NCBI GenBank assembly: GCA_914767715.1
Contig: OU612067.1
Coordinates: forward strand, 8,370,001-8,434,000
Origin: Membranipora membranacea
Taxonomy: Eukaryota; Bryozoa; Gymnolaemata; Cheilostomatida; Membraniporidae
Length of the DNA: 64,000 nucleotides
Reading direction: 5' to 3'
The notes beneath the pieces are model-generated. The model searched no databases and was not told the origin of the DNA. It was given only the letters and a program-made list of their open reading frames with translations. A program made the position numbers and the translations under genes. Shown piece by piece: positions 51,651 to 63,300 of the stretch. Each line of letters starts with the position of its first letter. The stretch's first letter is position 1.

Positions 51651-53197
51651 CAGGGTGATCAAGTGAAACCAACAAGCTTGCGTGTATAAGCTCCATCCTA
51701 ATCAGATTTAAGCATGCTTGTTCAGTCTGAATCGCATTAATGTTCTTGTTTAGTTTAGCGCCTGGCAAGAATGATCTCTAAAAAAAACTGATGGACAAAC
51801 CTGTTCATCTCTTGTTGAGTGGATAAGTCTGACTCCATGCTCTGTATCTATATCCCAATGAGAGATGGTTATTGTTACCTCCTTCACCAAAGCAGCGATA
51901 TTATCAAACATTTCCTCAGCCTTAGCTTTTAGTGGCTCCATTTCAGTCCTCACCTTATCTGCTACTTCCTCTGCATGAACAATTTTTTCAAACTCATGTT
52001 TTCCGCCTACATAAATAAAATTTCTGTATTAAAATTGAAACTAAGAACTTAGACATTAATTGTACGCAGATGGTTTCACCTTCAGTAGAATTTACGACTA
52101 CATAACTCAGATGTTTAGGTTTAATAAATATTATGGTACAGCCTTACTTATTTAGGAGCCAAGGTCAAAACATCATTCCAATATTAAGTCATGCCATTGC
52201 ACGAAAAAAAAGAACGCATACAAAGCTTTAGAGCAGTTTTCACCAAGCTTCAAACATCTGGGACAACGGATAGTGTAGCACTGGTTACACGCTAAGGAGA
52301 GAACCTGTTCTTTGTGCTGTGGGCAATAACGAACTTCACGAGCGAAAGAAGATTTGAGAAATTCAGAGACGGTCAAAACCTGATGGTGATCAATGGCATC
52401 ATTGTGACTCTGTGGAAGAAACCACAGTACAAGGTTGTTAAATTAAACGCAATCATAGCACACTATATATGCCATAAAGGATCATTGTGACACTCTATGA
52501 ATAGGGAGTGATATCACTACTCCAAGATGCAATGAGCAGGCCAGATAAATGCCAAATCATGCTTATATGATGTTAGGCAAATAGGGAACTCAGATATCAC
52601 AGCGCATTGATACTTGACTTTTTAAATATCCCACCACCACAGAGGGATCAAACTTGTTCTAATTGGAGGTGCAGATTCTGCCAATGGTCTGAAAGGAGTT
52701 ATCAAACTTTATAAACTAGATATCAAACTCGGTCACTGACCTCCTCATGTTTAGCACAGTACTTCCTGTTACACTCCACACAGTAGGCGTGAGCGGTTCT
52801 AAAGTGTATTCCCTTTTTCTCGCATGTCGTATAGAATGCTTTCCCTCTTGCTGCGGATGGAAGCTCCTCGACTGTGAGGCGGGTCTCCTTCCTAGAAAAG
52901 ACATATGAGTATATTTGATTGACAACCTTACAAACATGCTTACGTCTGTTTTTCAACCAAAAAATCCATTATATATTAACACGTTAAAATTCTGTTAACC
53001 AATTTGGCTTTCGGAACCTACTTGCATTCCCGGCAGATGATTGAGTCTATATTCTCCGGATTATCCACCAGACATCTCTTACAAGAGGTGTGACCACAAG
53101 GTAGTCGTTTAGGATTCAAAAGGTAGCCCTCAACCTCTAAACAGTGTCCACAAGAGATAGGTTGAGACTCGATTTCGTCAACTGCAGCAGCAGCCAT

Positions 53198-53990
53198 TGA
53201 TCCAGTTTGTGGTGATAAACTGTTGAATGAAATTGAAGCACATCATTCACAGCTTTGCAAACAGTGCGATGCGACCACTTTCAATACTACCTAGTAACCA
53301 TTCAAAATTTTTTATTGCCACAAGTCACATTTCCAAGGACCAAAAGCTAAAACATTCAGGTCGTCGAGGATTATCTGCACAGGACAGGGCAATTAAATTG
53401 GTCAAATGTTCCCCAAGGATGTAATGGAAGTTTGTTAGACGCACCGTTGAATTTTGTTGCCCGAGTATTACACACGCTGGAGTATTACACATACAGCATT
53501 GGTGATTAGCAACCAGCCATCAGTTATGGATGCCCACAGCTTTAAGTTTAGTTCAAGCTAAGTTAATTGCATGGGTTTTGGATGTTATAAAGATTGTCTT
53601 ATAAACTTGCGGACAGTGGGCTGAAGATTTTGTTGTTTGGTCAGAAGGAGTTCAAACATCAACAAACCTCTAAATGGAGACAAGCAGAAACAAAACTGCT
53701 ATTGTCAATTGCCTGTTGATTGCATGACATCTATAAAGTTACACAACCTGACTTACCTACAAAACAGTCTGAAGATCTGTATATCGCAAAGTTACAAGTA
53801 TTATCAGACTGTGATACGAAAACACACACACACAATCACGATTTTCGCTATCTGGAGCACAAAATTGAAGGTCATTTTGAGGTAGGCGTGTACATTTATT
53901 TGTTTGTAAGCAAAACCACATGGGCGGCATCTTTAGATAGTAGATGTGATGTTTGTTTGTATGGTGTAGAGTTTGATGTAGCCTGTCCAT
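53198..53990. other. Upstream region of the disrupted ligase gene
   Basis: No gene on either strand. The promoter of the gene starting at 53197 should lie here; I saw no convincing TATA box. Confidence 0.45.
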
Positions 53991-53994
53991 GTAT

Positions 53995-54097
53995 GCATGG
54001 GCCCCTGGGACTTACATGTCTTTACTTTGCCAATGTCCAATGTGGTTGATAGAGGACATTGGCAAAGTAAAGACATATAAGTCCCAGGGGCCCATGC
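53995..54097. repeat. Near-perfect long hairpin, 44-bp arms
   Basis: Left arm 53995-54038 begins GCATGGGCCCCTGGGACTTA; right arm 54054-54097 is its inverse with a single mismatch (ACATGT against ACATAT in the other arm's sense). The loop is 15 bases. GC content is well above the surroundings. It could be a small foldback element, or, if transcribed, a long precursor for small RNAs. Confidence 0.85.
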
Positions 54098-54099
54098 AC

Positions 54100-54560
54100 G
54101 TATGCTAGTTATGTGATATGAATGCAGTGTGTCCAGTCTCGTGCTATATGGTTTTTTCTATTCCTCACTTCATTTCCATTTCAACCATGCTGCAACAAAC
54201 AAGGAGGTTTTCACCTATAAAGCCTTTGCTAGCGTGTTTATCGGAATGTGAAATTGAACAGGGTATGAAATAATGTGAATCATAGAGCATTTGCTGCGAA
54301 TGAGAAATCACTGGATGATCTGAATTGTGGTATGTTGTTACATCGTATAAGTTTCTTTTATCTATTTGTAATGCTATATCATAAAAAGATCATTTATAAA
54401 AAAATTATAAAAGATTTGAAGAGGAAAAAAAGGCTTTTGCTAGAGTAATGAGGGCCTGAATAGTTTCCGGACTTCATACAATTATAAGATGAGCTGAGCT
54501 GAAGGATGATCGCAAAATTCTGCCTTTTCTTTGCTTTTAAAAGTTACCGGCTTTTCTTGT
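54100..54560. other. No supported gene
   Basis: AT-rich; nothing recognisable. Confidence 0.5.
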
Positions 54561-54564
54561 TCAT

Positions 54565-57070
54565 AGAGAACATGGATTCATTCGCTGAGGCATCGAAGAA
54601 AGCTCACTATGCATTAGTACGACATCAAAAAAAATTAGATAATTCGTCAAACTTGTTTCTGGTGCTGACTGTTATTACCTATTGTTGTAGATCCATATGA
54701 CATTGGTAAAAAATCAATTAAATATGATGACAAAGATAGACCTTACATGTCATTGTCAGCACAGAAAAGACAAGCATGTGAATGACAAGCGAAAATATGC
54801 AGAGGACATTAAGGTATGGTTATACAAACTGGATTGAATGACAATTTTACGTTGCCTTTATGTTTCGTTGATTTTTACTCTTTTGGTTTTATGTCTCCCG
54901 AATGATTTTTTTGCATCAATCATTTGGTTTCAATATTTTATTGGAGGATTAATCTACCAAAACTTTGATGACCCTGTCAGTATCTAGAGCAAGTTTGATC
55001 CCAGTTGACAAAAGGATATTTTAAAACATTTTTAGTTATAACCTACGTCATCAGGGAACAAACTTGTTTTAGTCAGCATCCACAATATGATAGTTCTATA
55101 TTCCTGTCACTGTTTTTTTGTTGTAGGAAGAATCAGATCATCCGGGGACCATCAAGAGGCTCCAACTCATTCGGGACAGATATAAACTGGATTGCCCCGC
55201 AAAGGCTCCTATCTCCCGGAGATTTCTATATACAATGCACAAGATAAATGTTTGTTTGTACTTATATCATTGTATGAATCTTCTGTAGCCTACTAACATT
55301 TCACGGGACCAAAGTATCCTGAACATTATTTTCACCGTTTTGGTGTTGCTGGGTTGATCTACTGAGATACCACTAGGGTATTAGATTAATTTTGTGATTT
55401 AATCCCACTCTAACTTAGCTCACTTGTCACACTGTCAGTGACACTCCAGATTGTCAGTCATACCTACAGGTCAATGGTACATAGCATTATGCTTCCATAG
55501 AAAGAGTTAGTCTATCATAGGAGATAGCGCATGTAATCTAGTTAATAGAAATTTAAACGTATGCAATCTTTCAACCTGGTTTATAGCTTTGTCATTGCAT
55601 TAAAAATCAGCTCGGGAAAAATACACTGTGGTATAAAATACTGCTGAGAAAAAACAGACAGCGTGTAGTCGGGATCAGCTGAAGTTTGAAGAGCAGTTTT
55701 TGTTGGAACTGCCTACAGTTGAGGCTCATAATGGACATTTCACTGGAAGAGTAAGTGCAAATACTCAGCCGGGGCTGATTAGAATGCGGCTATGATAATC
55801 ATAATAGCTACCTTGTTGTCACTGTATTGAGAAATACCTTTCCTTATTATGCCTTTTGTTTATTTGTTTGCCCTGTAGGATAATCCAATGACAAGAGTAA
55901 GCTGCTGAGAGTAGTTTAATTTTAGCATCTGAAGACAAGCAATACATGGCCATTCTGCGTTGCATCAACAAAATTTCCACCTACATTCCTATTTGGTAGA
56001 TTTAATTTCCTTTTCTTTGCATTTATTTACCCTAATATTTGGTAATTTTGACTATTTACAAACCTCCACCAAAGACTATGAAATACTTGGTATCTTTGCC
56101 TCATCTTATCTGCAGCTGTTTTTCGCCAGTCGGAATATAAAATCTCAACAACATAGATTTTTCATATCATTTTTATAGAATGCTCCCTTTAGTTGCAAGG
56201 GTTGGCGAATAACGATTAGATTTGGTAAAGAATGAGGGAATAACTGACACCCAAACAATAGAGGGCGATCTGAAAGACTTTGCTCAAACACAGATTTACA
56301 ACCGAAGCACAACCCCGTTATCCCCGAATAAACGTTTCTTTCCCGACCACGAAGCCATCTACAACAAAATCTACTCAACCCTTGCAACAGAGTTGTAAGT
56401 AAAATATAATTTTTCACTATTGTAGTATGGGAACCAATTATTGGTATTGGCTCTAATAGCTGTCACCAGCCAACAGAGCATGAAGTTTGTGATAAAGTTG
56501 TTATACATAGACTTCTTCAACAACAAAAATGGTAGGGGAAGCAAACTGACCTGGAGTGCCCAAGTATCACCAAGTTGTGGGTGCTGTCAGCCCCGTTCCA
56601 GCCTCCGAAGCATTTTGAGATATTTGAATAGCAAATTGAATTCAATAATTCTAAAATGGATTTATCATTAAGGAGATGAAATTTGTTTACTAGATGCTAC
56701 CTACAAGACAACAAAGTATTCTCTTCCAATGTCCTTTGTGGTAGTACCTACTAATCAAGTTGTCGGGACATTTCCGGTTTCCGCAGAAATCACTGATTCT
56801 AACAAGGAAGCTCTCAACATCCTTTCAGAGTGGAACACTGTTCGAAGCCAGCTTACTGGTTGATGGATTGACAAATGACTATTCATGTTTTACATTTTAG
56901 GTCTACTGCATTTGTCGTATGCCATTGAACCCATCTGGATTTTCCAAAGAAGATATGGTGGAATGTCCTGAATGTGTGGAGTGGTATCATTCCTCCTACC
57001 ATCCAATGACAGGGGCATTAGATAACTTTACATGTAGCCCATGTATTGCGAGAGGGGTAGCTGTGCTCTA
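54565..57070 (+). pseudogene. Mutator-like (MULE) transposase-derived gene with PHD finger, decayed
   Basis: Plus strand. Segments in order: MDSFAEASKKAHYALVRHQK (54571); DPYDIGKKSIKYDDKDRPYM (about 54691) with stops; EESDHPGTIKRLQLIRDRYK (about 55127); QFLLELPTVEAHNGHFTG (about 55700); EGITDTQTIEGDLKDFAQTQ (about 56230) followed by KRFFPDHEAIYNKIYSTLA; then LLDATYKTTKYSLPMSFVVV (about 56691) with FPVSAEITDSNKEALNILS. The last two blocks are the N-terminal neighbourhood and first catalytic Asp (LLDATY) of the MULE-type family whose members carry a CARF-like N-terminal part. After a deletion of the rest of the catalytic domain comes a PHD finger (56900-57070): CICRMPL, CPECVEWYH, CSPC. Several stops and frame changes make it non-functional as a transposase. 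Confidence 0.68.
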
Positions 57071-57159
57071 AACATTTTTATTGTAACTTTCTCAGATATG
57101 GGAATTTATAGTATTGTTTTTTTGTTTGCATTCTTTTATATCCGCTTTTTATTTGGCAG

Positions 57160-57780
57160 ACATCATCTTGGTCAGTACTTGACTAATTTCTGATTCACGT
57201 ACTTGATTGAACGACCTCAAACGACCTTCAATTTTGTGCTCCCGATAGCATGTTGCCACAATCACTGCTAACGACTTCCTAAACTGTTAACTATTTCTAA
57301 ACTGTCTAATCTCCGTACTACTAGTGTTGCAGTAACTAAGGCTGGTTATTGATTGATTTGGGGAAAATACCAATGATGGGAATTCCAAATACCTAAATTT
57401 CCCTTTATAATTCAACTGCGTAATGCTTAATATTCTTGGAATCTAGCCAATCAATCTCATGATATGACTGGACTGGCTCAGTAAACGGTGAAAACTGACG
57501 TATCTCCTGTAAACACAATTACTTTACCGTAGCAGATAGTTGATTAGTGCCGAGTTTATAAACCCATTTTGCCAGATGGTTTATGTATTTATCAATAACC
57601 CTAAATTGCTTTCTCATTTTAAACCGAATTCTTCAGTTGAAATAGCCCTCTGTTTTAAATCTGTCCCTCTATGCTCACCACTCCCATTAGCACATTCTCT
57701 GGTTGGCCTTTCACTTACACATGTAAAGCGTCAACATTATTGATCAATATCATCTTGATGATATAACCGGAGCAAAACCC
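57160..57780. repeat. Diverged tandem duplication, unit 1
   Basis: Partner of about 58090-58790. Shared strings: GGTTATTGATTGATTTGGGG, ATTCCAAATACC, CATTCTCTGGTTGGCCTTTC (unit 2 has CATTCTCTGTCTGGCCTTTC). No reading frame is preserved between the copies. Confidence 0.55.
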
Positions 57781-58089
57781 ACCGCTCAGTTACTGAACAT
57801 CAACGCCAACCCGTCCACTTCCACTAGACAGTTTTTAAAGGTTATCGGGTAAGATTCTGTGTTTTCGACATCCACAGAAGCCATTCTGTTGGTACACAAA
57901 CAGTTCAACAGGTTAATTGAAAGAATGCAGTGTAGGCCCCCATTTAAAATCAGGCCTAGGTCTGCCAGATCCATACAACTAAACATAAACCATTTTTTGC
58001 AGTCTTCACACCAAATCTACAAGAATGCAGAGTATTTAGTGTTTGATGGTTAACCGCCTGTTGTGTGAATGACCATTAGAAAGTGAGAC

Positions 58090-58790
58090 GAAATTACCTA
58101 CAAAACAGTCTGGTGTCTTTGGCAGGGTAACTGTGCTTATAAGACTGAAACTAATACAAGCACATCCACAGCGTTCCCCACTGATTGCTTCCTCTATTCA
58201 TTCGACTACCTCTTAGCCTGATACTGTTGAGGAAGTTTAAGCTGGTTATTGATTGATTTGGGGGAAATCCCATAAAGAAAATTCCAAATACCAAAATTTC
58301 CCCTTGCATTCAATTAATATTATAGTTAAAATCTATCCAAGTCTCGCTATAAACATTGAGCAAGAAAATTAAGCCCGTAGTTTATCTGTGTCCTGCTGGC
58401 AGAGTAAAAATGGCTTTGAATCCAGCCATTTGCACTGGGGAGTTTTATCAGATAAGGACACTCGCTGACGGACTTAACTTTGGTCCTTCAGATTGCACCA
58501 GTTCTTTTAATTTATGATCAAATGAACTAGCTTTGAAAGCTTAGTATTATCCATTAAATTCAATTAACTTCCGCCTTACAACCCAACTAGACAGATCATG
58601 TATCCCCAAAAAAGATTTTATCCTGGCTCAACCCTCCCATGATTGCATTCTCTGTCTGGCCTTTCAAACATTTTTGTATATTTTACAACTTAATCTGAAT
58701 CATTATTGGAAATAAGACTACCAGGAGAATAGCTCACTAGCCAGATACTGCGTCGCAGAGCAGATCCGAGCAACCGAACGACCTTAATTT
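58090..58790. repeat. Diverged tandem duplication, unit 2
   Basis: Same orientation as unit 1, offset of about 0.9 kb. The motif CGAACGACCTTAATTT near 58775 recalls AAACGACCTTCAATTT near 57217, but in a different relative position. Confidence 0.5.
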
Positions 58791-58794
58791 AGGC

Positions 58795-60367
58795 TAACAA
58801 GTTCTGTCATGAACCCAACTGACCGAAGTAAAATCATTTGTTCGTCTGGATATTGGCATTAATGAGCAAACTAGTTACTGTTTTGTATCCAGCAGCACAC
58901 AATATACCTGGATGAGTGTGTACCCTTAGGTGACGGAGTGATATTTCAAAGTTGTGTGTCTCAATACCCAGCTTTACCAATAAGACTCCACCACCAGAGA
59001 GTAGAAACTTGTTCCACAATGTTTTTATCATTCAAATCCTAGCATGTTTATACTTAAATTTGGAGTATAGGCTGTCTTGACAAGCTGGATTGTGTGGGAG
59101 GGGATTCCCAATGGTATGTGACAATCTTTAAAACAAATCACTATAATCACATGATGTACACTTCTCATTATGTGAGTCCTAGTTTATTTCAACCTGACAG
59201 AATTATTTATAAAATCATGACCATGAACTAGGGAATATATAGCAGTGCAAATAACTGGGCCCCTTTACTCGGAAATTGCTGAACAGATTAATTTCAACAT
59301 AACAAAAAAAATCTCTGGAGCTAACTGCTCATGCTAAGTCAGGGTAATGCAGGGTAATGCAGGGAAATGACGAATCTATGTGAGCCTTATTAATGTTTAT
59401 AAATTCTCAAAAATCATCAGATTCAACAAGCAGTTTGATATTTACAGTTTATCAGGCACTTCAATTATATCGCACAGATAGTCAGCTATCAGAAACACTA
59501 GCTTCAGTGTTGGTTGGCTGCAAGTTAGGTGCCCTCTGAGCACTTAGGTTAGGTAAACACAAGTATATTTAAGCTCAATATTTTCAAAAAGCCTTCCTCA
59601 AGGACGACTTTGATACCAATCTCCACCAAAAGCTGTCTTTATGAGCCAATAATCAGGTATGAGTTGACATTGAGAGAAGCATACTGTCATCACACAAACT
59701 CTTTTCACCAATATCATATCCAAAGTGGAGTTTTGTCTGTAAAATATAAGAAACAAATGACAAGCATAAAATTTATAATCCTAGCAATACCGCTTTCATG
59801 GTTTCAGAAGTTCATGTTTGCCTTTTTGTATTAGCATATAAGAGATTATTTTGCAAGTTTGCTCATGAAAGTTCTAAAACAACCGAACATTTGGTGGTAA
59901 AAGGTTAATCTACTCTATAAAATGCCATAAAGCCATGAATCACAGTGAGTGCTTATTTAGGTACGGAACTCCATTATATATTTAGTGAATGTGTCAACTT
60001 ACTGATTCCATGAAGATTTTAAGGATTTTCATTTAGACTTGGAGTTGCCTATTTAATGTCAGAGAGTAGATGACTCTGACAGAATCCTTCAATGCACATT
60101 CAACTATAACGGGTACACTGTAGGCCTACTGATTCAGGCAATCAAGGAAAAGCTCATGTGCTTACTGATTGCATAATATGAACACTTTCCCTGTATCTTC
60201 CACACGGATGCCTGCTTACATAAGTCTATGACTAGAAGAGCTCTGACCATATAAAGGCTCATCCCTCTGTGATTGTACTAGATACATTCTGATGAAGTTG
60301 CTTGCCATAATGACACTGATTTGGACTTAGCAACACTTACCTCAATCGTGACATGACATGGATCTTC
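58795..60367. other. No supported gene
   Basis: Downstream flank of the ligase gene at 60368. A short tandem repeat of GGGTAATGCA lies at about 59340-59365. No gene seen. Confidence 0.5.
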
Positions 60368-63300
60368 TCATACTGTGTAGCAAGTCGTACCTGCTGGTGG
60401 ATAGGCCAGCTTTAGGCCATATTTGTCTTTCATCCTACAAATAAGTAATCAGTGAGTGTTATTATTGTCTGCATATTTATTGTTTGTCTTTTAGTAATGT
60501 TATGCTTTCTACCCTCCAGTGGCCCTTACCGTTCAGTGATGTGTACGTTTTCTATGCATGTTGTATAAAGTCAGTATTCTTATATATACCATATTTAATT
60601 CATTATCGTTTTTCGTTGATATTATTGTTATGATTATTGATATACGTAATATGCTGTTATTATATATCATCTTCAGTGAAAGGGTTGATGTGTTGAAATA
60701 TTCTTTTGAGGGTACCATCATCTGTTGGTTATAAACAAGCACACTATAATGCCATAAGCCACAGACAGCGGTTTGAATTAAGAATCACCCACACAAAAGA
60801 TTACCTGTATGAATCCGTATAATTATTGCTCCATCTGACTTCCACCCACCCAGCGCAATTCATCTCCTTAGTAATGGTACCTACTGAACGCGGGGTTCCA
60901 TCCTGATTACCCCACATCCAGTCAGGACCTCTGACAACCTGCGTGCCTACCTTCATCAGAGCAGCCTGCTCATCTCCTGATAAGACCTGCAATCAATTAT
61001 TTTAAAATGCCATATTTATACAACTTTCCCATAGAAATTTACAGGGAGTTTGGGAAATAACTCCCTTAAATTCCCTGAAACTACCTGAAACTGATCAGTG
61101 TTATAAGGATGTTATCCACCTGATCTCAAGAATGGACGATAATTTTCCTGATAGCTCGCTCCCAAGAATTGACAAGCTTTGTTCCCCTCTCTCCCTCCCC
61201 AACTGGGGAAAGGACATCTACAAACATAGGCTCAAATTTGTGCTCGGAAAACTGTTTAGTTGTCGGAACATATTCAACTATGTATGTACTGAGTGTGATA
61301 TAAAACTAAACAAAGCTATACTACCCCTTAATTTATTGACATAGGATTTCATGATTCAAAATTTTCCTTTCATGTATTGAGGATTTAACTAAAACTGAGA
61401 ACTGACAAATGCTGAACTGAGACCCTTTTTGAAACATTTTCTACAAAACATGCCAATATTTAAAAAAAATAGTCACCTCGATCAAATAAGCACACAAAAC
61501 CTCTTGAATTTAAGATGTCACAATGATGAACTTGATCAATGATGGGTTCAAAGAACCATTGGCCTACCTTTGGATTCCCTATTTTGTCACCAAAGATTAT
61601 ATCATCAACAGTACTTAGACCAATCTCAGGATCCCGATTCGAGTTACCTGCAAAAGTTGAATAAGGTTATTGAATGGATCTTTATTTACACAAAGATCAA
61701 AAATACAATACAGGTGTCAATCGCTCGAGTAGCCGGAGCAATGAATCTAAGAATGCATGGTGTTTTGATGTTTTGGCGTAATATTGCAGATGACACTAGG
61801 CAGAGACGAAATTGATAAATTTGTTCCAAATAATTATTGTATTGCTAATTAATCAATGAACCATTGTCCCCAACAAATTCTGACACCAAGTCCTAGGGCA
61901 TTGTTACGCCTTGACGTCTGATGCTTTTCTTTCTTTCTGTGCAATGCTTGTATATCAGGAAGCCAATGTGCTGTCATGACAGTTTAAGGTGAGGCATAGT
62001 GAAGAAAGAACATCGGATGTCACTGGGTGTAAAAAAAAGTAGCGTATGGAAACACAAGCCAAGAATCTGAAAACTGATTCAAAAACAGAATTATGTAGGA
62101 TGAGCTCACCATTCTTTTCTGGGTTTTTAAGATCTGTGAGTAGCAAATTAGGGAAATCTCCATCAACCAGCTGCCCAATCTTCTTTTCAATTGCAGTATT
62201 AGATTCCAGCAGGTCTACCTGAAATGGATGTCATTTGATACACTGAGAGGTTATGTTGGTAGAGCAAGACAAAGTATGAAGTGGAAAAAGTAGTAGAAAG
62301 GACCATTTCTGGATTCCGGATGCCGTTTCACATATGGCGACAAAAATCCAAACACAATTCAAATTAAAGATGGCTATATCAGGCCAGTCGAACAAAGTTT
62401 TTCCATTGTATTACATATTCACTTCAGACACAAAATGTCCATTATAGCAGTTATACAGAGTGCCTGCTTAGAGAACCAGTATTGTGGTTCGGAAGCACAT
62501 CTGGCCATCATCAAAATTTCATCTATACTATATCCCTGATTTATCATAAGTTGGGTTGAAGGTACTTTCGTGAAATAACTCAGACTTGAAGTTAACTTTT
62601 TACTAATACTTTAAGTACATCCAAGTGTAAAATGTTTACTAGAACTATAACTATATCAATAATGGAACCTACAGGTTGATGCTCTGCTAGGCTTGTTCTC
62701 AGTCTCTTCAGTTGTTCTAAAAACGCATCCATTCTCACAGCAGCCTGCTCCGCCAAATATGTAGTCATCTTTTCCTTGGCTGATGATCTAGATGCAACAT
62801 ACTTCTTTTCCACCTGATCATATTGCTCCGTTATTGCTGCAAGCTTTAATGAGAAGTATCATATTCTCTTAGTAGAGGTTTAAATCACAAATCCATGCAA
62901 AACGACTTGCAGTTTCGAGTTTTGAGACAACCAATTGAAGTTTATCAATGCTTCTTTTAGGTGATCCAGTGAAACCAACAAGCTTGCGTGTATAACCTCC
63001 ATCCTAATCAGATTTATGCATGCTTGTTCAGTCTGAATTGCATTAATTTTCTTGTTTAGTTTAGCGCCTGGCAAGAATGATCTCTTAAAAAACTGATGGA
63101 CAAACCTGTTCATCTCTTGTTGAGTGGATAAGTCTGACTCCATGCTCTGTATCTATATCCCAATGAGAGATAGTTATTGTTACCTCCTTCACCAAAGCAG
63201 CGATATTATCAAACATTTCCTCAGCCTTAGCTTTTAGTGGCTCCATTTCAGTCCTCACCTTATCTGCTACTTCCTCTGCATGAACAAACTCATGTTTTCC

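Larger units (their letters stand above)
47116..53197 (-). pseudogene. RING/B-box/coiled-coil/MIB-HERC2 ubiquitin ligase gene, disrupted copy
   Basis: Ten minus-strand exons are visible: 53197-53022, 52891-52741, 52409-52226, 52006-51879, 51841-49980 (split by a LINE), about 49937-49768, 49195-49087, 48208-48129, 47994-47808 and 47173-47116. Exon 1 is a complete C3HC4 RING: C16, C19, C34, H36, C39, C42, C55, C58. Exons 2 and 3 give B-box zinc fingers (CVECNRKYCAKHEE; YCPQHKEQVLSLACNQC). Exons 4-7 look coiled-coil (MEPLKAKAEEMFDNIAALV). Exons 8-10 give a MIB/HERC2 domain (VVRGPDWKWDDQDG, ending MKGCYDLKLAYPPPG). Such proteins are E3 ubiquitin ligases. Breaks relative to the copy at 60368-64000: donor GT changed to CT after exon 3 (52225), one extra base in a T run in exon 5 (about 51780), a 1.6-kb LINE insertion, a changed acceptor at exon 6, a lost base in exon 6 (about 49825) and a frame shift within exon 9. 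The RING exon is still open, so a short product is possible. Confidence 0.8.
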
